Assembly (NCBI GenBank): GCA_036397455.1
Contig: DASWIX010000025.1
Location: forward strand, 1-64,000
Source: JADFNB01 sp036397455
GTDB lineage: Bacteria; Gemmatimonadota; Gemmatimonadetes; Gemmatimonadales; GWC2-71-9
Length of the DNA: 64,000 nt
Reading direction: 5' to 3'
Below are positions 33,506 through 42,827 of this stretch, in pieces. Every line of letters begins with the position of its first letter. The first letter of the stretch is position 1. Made by a program: the position numbers and the translations under genes. The notes under the pieces are model-generated. The model saw only the letters and a program-made list of their open reading frames with translations, was not told the DNA's origin and did no database searches.

Positions 33506-34750
33506 ATGCCGACATTTGAAGGCCTCCGCCTCGCCTTGCAACAACTGGCCGCCCACAAACTCCGGTCGTTCTTCACCCTGCTTGGCATCATCGTGTCGGT
33601 GGCGTTCCTCGTGGCGGTGGTCGCCGTCATCCAGGGGATGAACGCCTACGTGCGCGATAATCTGGCCGGCGCCATCGTCGGGAAGAACGCGTTCCAGATC
33701 CGGCGCGACCCGATCTCCGTCGGCTTGGTAGGCGAGGAAGAGTGGCGCGAAATTCAGCGACGGCCCATCATCGCGCCGGAGGATGTCCCGTTCGTCGAAG
33801 CGGCCGTCCCCGACGCGGAAGCGATCGCCCTCCAGTCCGGCTGGCCGACCCCCCAAGCGGACGTGATCTGGCGGAACCGCACGGCGGGCGACGCCCTGGT
33901 ATTCGGCGTGACCGCACCGTACCAGCTCGTGCAGGACTACGTCCTCATCGCGGGCGAACCGATCACCGAGATCGATGTGCGGGAACGGCGTCTGGTCGGC
34001 ATGCTCGGGTGGGACGTGTCCGACCGATTGTTCGACGATCCGGCGGTGGCGATCGGCAAGGTCGTCCGCGTGCACGGACGCGCGCTGACCGTCAAAGGCG
34101 TGTACGACAAGAAAGGCACCGTGCTCGGTCAATCGTGGGACGGATTCGTGATGCTCCCCATCACCACCTTCGAGGCGATGTACGGCCGGCGCCAGACATC
34201 GGTCATCTCGGTCAAGATGGCGACCGCCGAGAGCGTCGCGGGGGCGATGGGGCGCGCCGAGGAGGCGATGCGGATCGCCCATCGGCTGCGGCCCGGCGAG
34301 AAGAACGACTTCGAGGTGGATACCGCCGAGGGACTGATCTCGTTCTGGCAGAGTCTCACCCGCGTGATCTTCCTGATCGTCCCCGCGGTCGTCGCGATCG
34401 GGATCGTCGTGGGCGGGATCGTCATCATGAACATCATGCTGATGTCGGTGCACGAGCGGACGCGCGAAATCGGAATCCGCAAGTCGCTCGGCGCCACGCG
34501 GCGCGATATCCGCCGCCAGTTTCTGTCGGAGGCGGTGGCACTCGCGACGGTGGGCGGGATCCTCGGACTCGCGTCGGGCTGGACGCTGGCCCAACTGGTC
34601 CGGCTGGCGTCGCCGCTCCCGGCGCTGGTGACCCCGTGGTCGGCTGCCCTCGCCCTCCTGCTCGGGACAGGGGTGGGTATCGTCTTCGGCGTGTATCCCG
34701 CCACCCGCGCGGCGCGGCTCGATCCCGTGGTGGCGATGAGGATGGAGTGA
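33506..34750 (+). CDS. MacB/FtsX-type permease A2
   Basis: A 414-residue permease, paralogue of A1. It has TM helix 1 (FFTLLGIIVSVAFLVAVVAV), a MacB core domain, and three terminal helices with HERTREIGIRKSLGATRRDI. It is separated from B1 by 98 bases, the longest gap inside the operon, which contains TATCGT about five bases before the ATG and could allow separate expression of the second pair. Compared with A1 the periplasmic part is clearly diverged (for example RRPIIAPEDVPFVEAAVPDA), suggesting a different substrate or partner. Its stop overlaps the start of B2 (GTGA). Confidence 0.92.
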   Translation: MPTFEGLRLALQQLAAHKLRSFFTLLGIIVSVAFLVAVVAVIQGMNAYVRDNLAGAIVGKNAFQIRRDPISVGLVGEEEWREIQRRPIIAPEDVPFVEAAVPDAEAIALQSGWPTPQADVIWRNRTAGDALVFGVTAPYQLVQDYVLIAGEPITEIDVRERRLVGMLGWDVSDRLFDDPAVAIGKVVRVHGRALTVKGVYDKKGTVLGQSWDGFVMLPITTFEAMYGRRQTSVISVKMATAESVAGAMGRAEEAMRIAHRLRPGEKNDFEVDTAEGLISFWQSLTRVIFLIVPAVVAIGIVVGGIVIMNIMLMSVHERTREIGIRKSLGATRRDIRRQFLSEAVALATVGGILGLASGWTLAQLVRLASPLPALVTPWSAALALLLGTGVGIVFGVYPATRAARLDPVVAMRME

Positions 34751-36099
34751 CGGGAGGGCACGACGATCGCTCGTCTCCCTCGGGATCCGGCGTGTCGGGG
34801 GCTTTTGAGGTGCTCGTCTCGCGCCCGGACATCCAGCGGGCGCGACGCGGGTTGGGACGCTTGCTGCATTCCATCGGCGAGGGGGTCGCGATCGCGTTCT
34901 CCGCCATCGGCGCCAACAAGGTCCGATCGGGACTCACCATTCTGGGCGTCGTGATCGGCGTCTCGACCGTGATGGCGATGGCGTCGATCGTCAACGGCGT
35001 CCGCAGCCAGATCGTCAACACACTCGAGGTGGTTGGGCCCACCACGTTTCGCATCTTCCGGTTCCTCTCCAACACCCCGCTCAACCCCGACCAATTGCCT
35101 CGCGAGGTTCGGATCCGGCCACCGGTGAGCGCGGCGGAAGCCGAGGCGATCGCACGCCTCCCGCAGATCGCATACTCGGGCATCTGGGTTCAGATCTTCG
35201 AAACGCTGGCCTACGGCGACACCCGAACACGACTGACGGTCGTGTTCGGCGCCGACGATCGCTTCAACGATATGCTCGGCGGCGAGATCGTCGCAGGCCG
35301 CACGTTCACGACGTCCGAGCTGCGTAGTGGGGCGCCGATCGTGGTGCTCGAAACCGGAGCGGCCGAGCGCGTCTTCGGCCGCATCAATCCGGTCGGCAAG
35401 ACCATGCGCGTCGGTGGGCGGCCGTTCACCGTGATCGGGCTGTTCCGGCAGGCGGACAACATCTTCCAACCCCCGGGGCAGCAAACGGCTGCTATCCTCC
35501 CGTTCAAGACGGTCACCAAGTACTTCCGGTACGACGAAACGAACGGCCTGATCATTCTGGTCAAGCCACGCCCCAACGTAACCGTGGCGCGGGCGATGGA
35601 CCTGACGACCGTGGTGCTGAGACGGATGCGTAGCCTGCGCCCGGGCGACCCCGATACCTGGGACATGATCACCTCCGATCAGATCCTCAGTCTGTTCGAC
35701 CGACTCACGGGCGTCTTCTTCCTCGTGATGATCGTGCTGTCGAGCGTGGCGCTCATGGTCGGGGGGATCGGAGTCATGGCCATCATGATGGTCTCGGTCA
35801 CCGATCGCACGCGCGAGATTGGCGTACGCAAGGCGTTGGGGGCCACCCGGCGGGAGATTCTGTGGCAGTTCCTGGTCGAAGCGGCGACCTTGACGATGGT
35901 GGGGGGCGCGATCGGCGTCGTGGTCGGCGTGGTCGCCGGGGAGGTCCTCAAGCGTTTGATGGGTTTCACCTCCGGCATCCCCGTCTGGAGCGCCGTCGTC
36001 GCGACCGCGGTGTCGGTGGGTATCGGGTTGGTGTTCGGATTGCTGCCCGCCAATCGTGCGGCCCGGCTGGATCCGGTCGAGGCGCTGCGGCACGAGTGA
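34747..36099 (+). CDS. MacB/FtsX-type permease B2
   Basis: A 450-residue permease, paralogue of B1. It has an N-terminal extension of about 35 residues rich in Ser, Gly and Asp before GEGVAIAFSAIGANKVRSG, then helix 1, the core domain (about 80-290) and three helices with TDRTREIGVRKALGATRREI. The start is the GTG at 34747 inside the stop of A2. The same frame remains open more than 1 kb further upstream, but that part is the out-of-frame shadow of A2 and is not coding. In B1 the extension is missing, so it may be a recent addition or a mis-set start; an internal GTG at about 34792 would remove fifteen residues of it. Confidence 0.9.
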   Translation: MTGGHDDRSSPSGSGVSGAFEVLVSRPDIQRARRGLGRLLHSIGEGVAIAFSAIGANKVRSGLTILGVVIGVSTVMAMASIVNGVRSQIVNTLEVVGPTTFRIFRFLSNTPLNPDQLPREVRIRPPVSAAEAEAIARLPQIAYSGIWVQIFETLAYGDTRTRLTVVFGADDRFNDMLGGEIVAGRTFTTSELRSGAPIVVLETGAAERVFGRINPVGKTMRVGGRPFTVIGLFRQADNIFQPPGQQTAAILPFKTVTKYFRYDETNGLIILVKPRPNVTVARAMDLTTVVLRRMRSLRPGDPDTWDMITSDQILSLFDRLTGVFFLVMIVLSSVALMVGGIGVMAIMMVSVTDRTREIGVRKALGATRREILWQFLVEAATLTMVGGAIGVVVGVVAGEVLKRLMGFTSGIPVWSAVVATAVSVGIGLVFGLLPANRAARLDPVEALRHE

Positions 36100-36139
36100 T
36101 GAGGCGGAGGACTCAACAGGGACGGGAGGGAGGTACGCG

Positions 36140-36862
36140 ATGACCAACCACGTTGATATCCTGGCGATTGCCGCGCACCCGGATGACGCCGAGCTGACGT
36201 GTGGCGGAACGCTGATCAAGAGCGGTCGGCGGGGGTATCGCACCGGCGTGCTCGACCTGACCGGTGGCGAGACCGGCACGCACGGATCACAAGGCCAGCG
36301 CGCCGAGGAAGCAGCCCGCGCCGCCGAGGTCATGGGCGTGACGCGACGCGCCAACGCGGGCCTTCCCGATGCGGGCCTGCACAACACCGATGCGACGCGC
36401 GCGACCGTCGTCGGGTTCATTCGGGACTTTCGCCCGCGCGTGGTGATCCTGCCGTACCCGATCGGCCGCCATCCCGATCACCGGATCGCCTCCGAGCTAT
36501 GCCGGGACGCCTCCTACCTCGCCGGGCTGAAGCACTACCCCGCCGACGGCGAGCCGCATCGGCCGGAAAAGATCATGTACACGTTGGCCTTTCGGGAGGA
36601 CCCGGTGAAGCCCACCTTCGTGGTCGACATCAGCCACGAATTCGACGCCAAGATGGACGCCATCCGCTGCTATGCCTCACAGTTCGATGGCAAGATGGCG
36701 GCGGGCGAGATCTTCCCGGCCGGAAGCGATATCTACGAGAATGTGCGCATGCACTCCGCGCGCGCCGGCAGCCTGATCCGCGTCGCGTTCGGCGAGCCGT
36801 TCCTGACGCACGAGACCGTCCGGGTCGACGACCTCATCAGGATGGGTGTGCGGTCGATGTAG
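36140..36862 (+). CDS. LmbE/PIG-L-type deacetylase, BshB1-like
   Basis: A 240-residue zinc deacetylase of the PIG-L fold. The metal motif A-H-P-D-D-A-E is at about residues 11-17 and the second motif GRHPDHRIAS near 113; TGGETGTHGS matches the BshB1 group, which removes the acetyl from GlcNAc-malate in bacillithiol synthesis. It could also act in mycothiol-like or detoxification pathways. No bshA or bshC lies in the window, so the pathway is not proven. A strong GGGAGGGAGG precedes the ATG at 36140. The cysteine desulfurase gene follows after 53 bases. Confidence 0.85.
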   Translation: MTNHVDILAIAAHPDDAELTCGGTLIKSGRRGYRTGVLDLTGGETGTHGSQGQRAEEAARAAEVMGVTRRANAGLPDAGLHNTDATRATVVGFIRDFRPRVVILPYPIGRHPDHRIASELCRDASYLAGLKHYPADGEPHRPEKIMYTLAFREDPVKPTFVVDISHEFDAKMDAIRCYASQFDGKMAAGEIFPAGSDIYENVRMHSARAGSLIRVAFGEPFLTHETVRVDDLIRMGVRSM

Positions 36863-36915
36863 CGCCCCCGGCGCCCCGTGCGTCCCTCCGCACGGTCGGC
36901 TAAGTTTAGGACCAC

Positions 36916-38091
36916 ATGCCCCCGGAATCCGTGTATCTCGATAACGCCGCCACCACACCGGTGCTGCCGGAGGTGCGCGACGCGATGCTGCCCTACCTCG
37001 GCGCGGCGTTCGGCAACCCCAGTTCGGCGCACGCCCTGGGGCGCGCCGCCCGGGTCGCCATCGAGCGCGCGCGCCGCCAGGTCGCCGGGGCCCTCGGGGC
37101 CGATCCGGCCGCCATCGTCTTCACCAGCGGAGGCACCGAGGCGGGGAACCTCGCCGTGTTGGGCCGCGCACTCGCGGCCCGACGGGCCGGCGCCCCCTTT
37201 TCAGCGGTCGTGAGCGCCATCGAGCACAAAGCGATCCTGGCCGCCGGGCACGCCGTGGAGGAATTGGGTGGAACGTGTGTCGAGTTGCCGGTCGATGACG
37301 GCGGACGGCTCGACCGCGCGGCGCTCGACGCGGCCCTGCGCCGCGGACCCGCCGTGGTGAGCGTCATGTGGGTCAACAATGAGATCGGCGTCGTCCAGGA
37401 CGCGACCGCGATTGCCCATCGCTGTGCTGAAGCCGGCGTGTGGTTTCATTCCGATGCGGTCCAGGCATTGGGGAAGATCCCGTGTACCTTCCGTGACTTT
37501 CCGCCGACCGCGATGCTGAGCGTCTCCGCGCACAAGATCGGTGGCCCCAAGGGCGTCGGGGCGCTGGTACTGCCCGATCCCAAGGCCGTCGATCCCCTGG
37601 TCCGAGGTGGTGGGCAGCAAGGCGGCGTCCGGCCGGGGACGGAGAACGTTGCCGGGATCGTCGGCTTCGGGGTGGCGGCGGAAATGGCCGACGGCAACCT
37701 CGACGCCGCCCGCGCGCATGCGCAGGCACTGCGCGACACATTCGAGGCTGGGGTGCAGGCGATCATCCCCGACGCGACGATCAACGCGGCCGGCGTACCC
37801 CGAGCGCCGCACATCGCCAACGTCGTGATTCCCGGTACCGACAGCGAAGCGATGCTGATGCACCTGGACCTGGCGGGCATCTGTTGTTCCTCCGGGTCGG
37901 CCTGCTCGACGGGATCGATCAGCGCATCCCATGTGCTGACGGCCATCGGGCTACCGACCGACCTGGCCACCGCGTCGTTGCGATTCTCGTTCGGCCCGCA
38001 GAACACGCACGCGGATGTGGACCGGGTGCTGCAGGCGCTGCCATCGATCGTCGCCAAGGTCCGCCGGCTCGCGAGCGTGCTGCGCGCATGA
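36916..38091 (+). CDS. Cysteine desulfurase (IscS/NifS family)
   Basis: A 391-residue PLP enzyme that takes sulfur from cysteine to form a persulfide. The PLP Lys is at 207 in SVSAHKIGGPKG, the cofactor His in AIEHKAIL, and the catalytic Cys is 330 in SSGSACSTGS; the extra Cys pair just before it (ICCSSG) is common in this branch. The opening VYLDNAATTPVLPEV is classical. AGGA lies four bases before the ATG. Its stop overlaps the MnmA start by four bases (ATGA), which fits sulfur delivery to tRNA thiolation; iron-sulfur cluster assembly is also likely because no other desulfurase is seen here. Confidence 0.93.
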   Translation: MPPESVYLDNAATTPVLPEVRDAMLPYLGAAFGNPSSAHALGRAARVAIERARRQVAGALGADPAAIVFTSGGTEAGNLAVLGRALAARRAGAPFSAVVSAIEHKAILAAGHAVEELGGTCVELPVDDGGRLDRAALDAALRRGPAVVSVMWVNNEIGVVQDATAIAHRCAEAGVWFHSDAVQALGKIPCTFRDFPPTAMLSVSAHKIGGPKGVGALVLPDPKAVDPLVRGGGQQGGVRPGTENVAGIVGFGVAAEMADGNLDAARAHAQALRDTFEAGVQAIIPDATINAAGVPRAPHIANVVIPGTDSEAMLMHLDLAGICCSSGSACSTGSISASHVLTAIGLPTDLATASLRFSFGPQNTHADVDRVLQALPSIVAKVRRLASVLRA

Positions 38092-39152
38092 CGGCCCGGG
38101 TGTTGGTCGCCCTGTCAGGAGGGGTCGACAGTTCCGTCGCGGCGGCCCTGCTCGTCGAAGAGGGATACGACGTCGTCGGCGCAACCATGAAGCTGTTCTG
38201 CTATGGCGATGAGGTCCCCGATCGGCCTTGCTGCTCCCTCGATTCCATCAACGACGCGCGTGCGGTCGCGGCGACCCTTGGCATCCCGCACTACGTCCTC
38301 AATTTCGAAAACCAGTTCGGCCGCGCGGTCATCCAGAATTTCGTCGAGGAATACGCGCGCGGGCGCACCCCCATTCCGTGCGTCCGCTGTAACTCCTTCA
38401 CCAAGTTCCGCGATCTGCTCGCCCACGCCGATAGCCTCGACTGCGACTACATCGCAACGGGCCACTACGTCCAGGCGCACGACGGGGTGCTCCGGCGGGG
38501 TGATGATCCCGCCAAGGACCAGAGCTACTTCCTCTGGGGAATCGACCGCGCAGTCGTCCGCCGGATGTTGACCCCGGTGGGCAACCGGACGAAGGCCGAC
38601 ACGCGGCGCGTGGCGCGACGCCTTGGCCTGGTGACCGCCGACAAGAAGGAGTCGGTCGAAATCTGTTTCGTGCCAACCGGCGACTACGTACCGGTCCTGC
38701 ACCAGTATCTCCCCGACAACGCGCCGGCCCTCGCGCCCGGTCCGCTCCGCACCACCGCGGGCGACACGATCGGGCAGCACAGCGGCTACGCGCGGTTCAC
38801 CGTCGGACAACGACGCGGTCTGCCGGGCGGGTTTGCGGAACCGATGTACGTCGTGGCCATCGAGCCGGCCGCTCGCGCGGTCGTGATCGGGACGGCGGAC
38901 GAGCTGTTCGGCCGGCGGGTCGCGCTCGAGGAAGTCAATTGGCTGGTCGAGCCGCCGCCGACGGTGGGAACGGTGTGTGACGTGCAGGTGCGCTACCGCG
39001 CGGCGGCCGTGCCCGCGCGCGTGACCGACCTCGATGTCGAGGCGGGTCGGATGGCGCTTGACCTCTTGGACCCCGTGCGAGCGATCAGTCCCGGCCAGTC
39101 GGGCGTGCTGTACGACGGCACGCGCCTGCTGGGCGGAGGCGTGATCGCTTAG
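38088..39152 (+). CDS. mnmA: tRNA-specific 2-thiouridylase MnmA
   Basis: A 354-residue enzyme that thiolates U34 of Lys, Glu and Gln tRNAs, using ATP and persulfide sulfur. The PP-loop SGGVDSSVAAALL is at residues 10-22. The two catalytic cysteines are Cys101 in PCVRCNSFTKF and Cys193 in VEICFVPTGDY, which cycle through a disulfide. The C-terminal barrel carries TVGQRRGL. An extra C-C pair at residues 48-49 (RPCCSLDS) is typical of many non-enterobacterial MnmA proteins. The ATG overlaps the stop of the cysteine desulfurase gene, a common operon arrangement. I reject a longer upstream frame, which would run antisense-like into the desulfurase coding region. Confidence 0.94.
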   Translation: MTARVLVALSGGVDSSVAAALLVEEGYDVVGATMKLFCYGDEVPDRPCCSLDSINDARAVAATLGIPHYVLNFENQFGRAVIQNFVEEYARGRTPIPCVRCNSFTKFRDLLAHADSLDCDYIATGHYVQAHDGVLRRGDDPAKDQSYFLWGIDRAVVRRMLTPVGNRTKADTRRVARRLGLVTADKKESVEICFVPTGDYVPVLHQYLPDNAPALAPGPLRTTAGDTIGQHSGYARFTVGQRRGLPGGFAEPMYVVAIEPAARAVVIGTADELFGRRVALEEVNWLVEPPPTVGTVCDVQVRYRAAAVPARVTDLDVEAGRMALDLLDPVRAISPGQSGVLYDGTRLLGGGVIA

Positions 39153-39160
39153 GAGCTGTT

Positions 39161-39523
39161 ATGGACCTCGTGACCGAAGTGACCACACATCTCGAGATCG
39201 ATCAGGAAGACGCCGTCGGGGCGCTTGGCGCCCTCCTGACCGCCGTGCGGTTTGGTGTCGACGCACAGACGTTCGAGATGCTCAAGGACGCCATACCGCA
39301 GGCGCGGTCGTTCCTCGACAACGCCGCCGCGCGCAGCGCCCGCACGAGCGAAATCGTGGCGCTCACCACCCCGGAATCGCTGGCGCGGCGCCTTCGGGGC
39401 GCCGGGCACACCGATGAGTCGATTCGGAAACTGGGCAACATTGTACGGGAAGCGGTGCGCAAGACGGTCCCGCCCGAGGCCGCCGAGCGCGTCGTCGATG
39501 CCATCAATCGCGCGTTGCCATAG
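39161..39523 (+). CDS. Small all-helical protein, 120 residues
   Basis: A soluble protein predicted to be almost entirely helical, with Ala, Arg and Glu-rich amphipathic segments (DAVGALGALLTAVRFGV, ESLARRLRGAGHTDESIRKL, EAAERVVDAINRALP). It resembles the DUF2780/DUF2267-type four-helix proteins, but this is a guess from layout. GGAG lies six bases before the ATG at 39161. It sits between mnmA, eight bases upstream, and the amidohydrolase gene, and is probably transcribed with mnmA. No catalytic residues stand out. Confidence 0.7.
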   Translation: MDLVTEVTTHLEIDQEDAVGALGALLTAVRFGVDAQTFEMLKDAIPQARSFLDNAAARSARTSEIVALTTPESLARRLRGAGHTDESIRKLGNIVREAVRKTVPPEAAERVVDAINRALP

Positions 39524-39584
39524 GAACCCGTTCCTCGTCTATCCCATGTTCGATCGACGTTCGTCCGAGCGTCACGGAGACCGC

Positions 39585-42500
39585 ATGCACCCGCCTCACG
39601 GCTTGACACGACTGATCACCTTGCTCGCCGCGCTCCCGCTCGCCGGCGTCCATGCACAGGAAGCCGCCACGTGGGACGTGAGCGCGCCCCACGGGCCCGC
39701 GGACACGATCCGGTTCGACACGGACGAAGGCACGTGGATGAACCTCGACGTGAGTCCGGACGGCCGGTGGATCGTCTTCGATCTCCTGGGCGACATCTAT
39801 CGGCTCCCGATCGAGGGGGGAACCGCGCTGCGGATCGCCGGCGGACGGGCGTTCGAGCACCTGCCACGGTTCAGTCCCGACGGCCGCACCATCGTGTACG
39901 TCAGCGACCGGAGCGGTAAGGACAACCTGTGGCTCATGGACGCCGACGGAGGGCACCCCCGCCAGTTGACCGAACTCGACGACAGCTTTCCGACCAACCC
40001 CGTCTGGCTGCCGAGCGGCGAGTACGTCGTCGCCAAGCGGCATGTGCGCAATACCCGCTCGTTGGGCGGCGGGGAGCTGTGGCTGTTCCACGTGCGCGGC
40101 GGGCCCGGCGTCAAGCTGAAAGACAAGGAGAGCTTCACCTCCGAGTTGAACGAACCGTACCCGTCGCGCGACGGGCGCTGGGTGTACTACACCCACGCCG
40201 GACCGTTCGACTACAACCGCAACGTGCACGCGGGCATCTTCCAGGTTTCCCGCATCGACCGGCAACGCGGTGACATCGAACCGGTGACGCGCGATGCCGG
40301 CGGCGCGGTCCGGCCGACGATCTCACCCGACGGATCGACCCTGGCCTTCGTCCGGCGCATCGGTCTCGAAACCGTCTTGATGGCGCGTGACCTCACCACC
40401 GGTACCGAGCGCGTCGTGTTCCGCGGCCTCGAACATGACCAGATGGAGACGTGGGCGGTGCACGGCGCATACCCCACGTTCCAATGGACGCCTGACGGGG
40501 CGCGCATCGTGATCGCGGTCGGCGGTCACCTCAACACCATCGAGGTCGCCGGCGGCACCGCCACGGTCATCCCGTTTACGGCGAGCGTCGAGCACGTCGT
40601 CGAACGGGCCGTCCGGTTCGACCGCCGCATCGCCGACGATTCCGTGCGGGCCCGCATGATCCGCTGGCCGACCCTGTCACCCGACGGGACGACGCTGGTG
40701 TTCCAGGCACTCGGCGCCCTGTGGCAGATGTCCTATCCCGAGGGGACACCCGAACGTGTCACGCAGAGCGACGTGTTCGAGTTTGCCCCGAGCTTCTCGC
40801 GCGACGGCCGGTTTCTGACCTACGTCACCTGGAACGACAGCGCTGGTGGACACGTGTGGAAGGTCCCAATGACCGGCCGGCGCCGGCCGGTCCAGTTGAC
40901 TGCGATCGCCAATCAGTACGCCAACCCCGTCTTCTCGCCGGATGGGCAACGGATCGCCGTCCTGCGCGGGAGCGGTAGCGCCAACCGCGGCGCCGACCTG
41001 GGCTCGGAGTTGTTCCTCACGGTGGCCGTCATGAGTGCCGAAGGAGGTGAGCTGCGCGACGTCGTCCGGACCGCCAATCGGGGGTCCAACCGCCGCATGC
41101 CTCGCATCTGGTGGCAGGCGAACGGTCAACGGCTGTATCTGCAGGAGGACCGCGAGGGAACCACGGTCCTGTCATCGGTCGCACTCGACGGTACAGACCT
41201 CACCATCCTCGCGACCAACGAGCGGGCCGAAGAGATGGTCCCCTCGCCCGACGGACGTTGGCTGGCCTTCAAGGAACTGCATGTTGTGTATGTGGCGCCG
41301 CTCCCCGTCGTGGGCGGGCCGGTCAAGATCGAGGCGCATGGCGCGGGTATCCCCGTCCGTCAGCTCTCCAACTACTCGGGCGACTGGCTGGACTGGCGTC
41401 CGGATTCGCGCGCGCTCACCTGGACGCTCGGCCCCGCGTTCTATCGCCAGACGCTGGACGCGGCGTTCGACACGACGGCAACCGATCCCGCCGGCGACGA
41501 TTGGATCCGCGGCAACGCCCGGGTGGCGGCGGAGATCGTGGAGATCCAGCTCAGCGCCCCCAAGGCGCGCCCCGCCGGCACGATCGTGCTGCGCGGCGCG
41601 CGGGTGGTCACCATGCGCGGGGACGAAGTGCTGGCGCAGGCGGACGTCGTCATCACCGGCAACCGGATCGCGCGCGTCTGTCCCGGCACGTGCGCCGGAC
41701 TGCCGACGTTGGCGCGCGTGGTGCCGCTCCAGGGCAAGACGATCATCCCCGGCTTGATCGACGTGCACGCGCACATGGGGTACACGTCGCTCGACGTGAC
41801 GCCGGCCACCCTCTGGCCATACCAGGCCAACCTCGCGTACGGTGTCACGACGACGCACGATCCGTCCGCCAGTACCCAGGCGGTGTTCGCGCAGGCGGAA
41901 CTGGTCGAGGCGGGGGGCCTGGTGGGCCCGCGTATCTTCTCCACCGGCTTCATCCTGTATGGCGCCGAGAACCCCAACAAGGCCGTGACGACCAGCCTCG
42001 ACGAGGCCCGCGCCCACCTGAGGCGGCTGCGTGCGGTTGGCGCGTTTTCGGTGAAAAGCTACAACCACATGCGGCGCGACAGTCGCCAATGGATCATTCA
42101 AGCCGCCCGGGAAGAGCAGATGCTCGTGGTGCCCGAGGGCGGGTCGATGCTGCAATTGAACCTGACCCAGATTCTCGACGGACACACCGGGCTCGAACAC
42201 GCGATCCCGGTGGCGCCGCTACGGCGCGACGCGGTCACGTTGCTCGCGACCAGCCAGACCGGCTATACGCCCACCCTGATCGTGGGGTATGGCGGCGTGT
42301 GGGGCGAGAACTACTGGTATCAGGAATCGGACGTGTACCGCAACGAACGACTCGGGCGGTTCGTCCCCCGGGCAATGCTCGACGCGCGGGCGCGGCGTCG
42401 CCTGCGCGTGCCCGACGATGAGTTCTATCACTTCGAACTGGCGCGAACCGTCCGCGACGTGGTCGAGGCGGGGGGACGGGTGCAACTCGGCGCGCACGGA

Positions 42501-42812
42501 CAGCTCCAGGGCCTCGGAGCCCATTGGGAGTTGTGGATGCTGACGCAGGGCGGCTTGTCGAACATCCAGGCGTTACGGGCGGCGACGCTCCACGGCGCCC
42601 AGTATCTGGGACTCGGTCAGGACCTGGGTTCGCTGGAGCCGGGGAAACTCGCCGATCTCGTCGTGCTCGATGGGAACCCGCTCGACGACATTCGCCTGAG
42701 CGAGCGGGTGGCGATGGTGATGAAGAACGGCCTGCTCTACGACGCCGATCTCAATTTGACGTGGCCGCGCGAACTGCCACGGCGCATACCCCGCGCCCTG
42801 CGGCAACCGTAG
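39585..42812 (+). CDS. Exported TolB-propeller/amidohydrolase fusion
   Basis: A 1075-residue protein with a signal peptide (LLAALPLAGVHAQ). Residues 40-660 make WD40/PD40 (TolB-like) blades with the repeated phrase SPDGRWIVF or SPDGTTLVF. From about 675 comes a metal-dependent amidohydrolase of the imidazolonepropionase-like group: GTIVLRGARVVTM, the H-x-H motif at 728-730 in DVHAHMG, a Lys in SVKSYNHM (the carbamylated-Lys position), a later Glu/His in AHGQLQGLGAH and the end LEPGKLADLVVLDGNP. It should hydrolyse a peptide-like or cyclic amide substrate in the periplasm. GGAGA lies before the ATG at 39585. Such fusions are frequent in Gemmatimonadota and Acidobacteria. The substrate is unknown. 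Confidence 0.9.
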   Translation: MHPPHGLTRLITLLAALPLAGVHAQEAATWDVSAPHGPADTIRFDTDEGTWMNLDVSPDGRWIVFDLLGDIYRLPIEGGTALRIAGGRAFEHLPRFSPDGRTIVYVSDRSGKDNLWLMDADGGHPRQLTELDDSFPTNPVWLPSGEYVVAKRHVRNTRSLGGGELWLFHVRGGPGVKLKDKESFTSELNEPYPSRDGRWVYYTHAGPFDYNRNVHAGIFQVSRIDRQRGDIEPVTRDAGGAVRPTISPDGSTLAFVRRIGLETVLMARDLTTGTERVVFRGLEHDQMETWAVHGAYPTFQWTPDGARIVIAVGGHLNTIEVAGGTATVIPFTASVEHVVERAVRFDRRIADDSVRARMIRWPTLSPDGTTLVFQALGALWQMSYPEGTPERVTQSDVFEFAPSFSRDGRFLTYVTWNDSAGGHVWKVPMTGRRRPVQLTAIANQYANPVFSPDGQRIAVLRGSGSANRGADLGSELFLTVAVMSAEGGELRDVVRTANRGSNRRMPRIWWQANGQRLYLQEDREGTTVLSSVALDGTDLTILATNERAEEMVPSPDGRWLAFKELHVVYVAPLPVVGGPVKIEAHGAGIPVRQLSNYSGDWLDWRPDSRALTWTLGPAFYRQTLDAAFDTTATDPAGDDWIRGNARVAAEIVEIQLSAPKARPAGTIVLRGARVVTMRGDEVLAQADVVITGNRIARVCPGTCAGLPTLARVVPLQGKTIIPGLIDVHAHMGYTSLDVTPATLWPYQANLAYGVTTTHDPSASTQAVFAQAELVEAGGLVGPRIFSTGFILYGAENPNKAVTTSLDEARAHLRRLRAVGAFSVKSYNHMRRDSRQWIIQAAREEQMLVVPEGGSMLQLNLTQILDGHTGLEHAIPVAPLRRDAVTLLATSQTGYTPTLIVGYGGVWGENYWYQESDVYRNERLGRFVPRAMLDARARRRLRVPDDEFYHFELARTVRDVVEAGGRVQLGAHGQLQGLGAHWELWMLTQGGLSNIQALRAATLHGAQYLGLGQDLGSLEPGKLADLVVLDGNPLDDIRLSERVAMVMKNGLLYDADLNLTWPRELPRRIPRALRQP

Positions 42813-42827
42813 GGGCGGTCGGGCGCC

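Noticed and set aside
33742..34746. An open frame that would extend permease B2 upstream to 785 residues.
   Set aside because: It is the out-of-frame shadow of permease A2; the GTG overlap start at 34747 fits the family.
34129..36420. A long minus-strand open frame of 763 codons.
   Set aside because: It is antisense to permeases A2 and B2 and the deacetylase start, with no domain.
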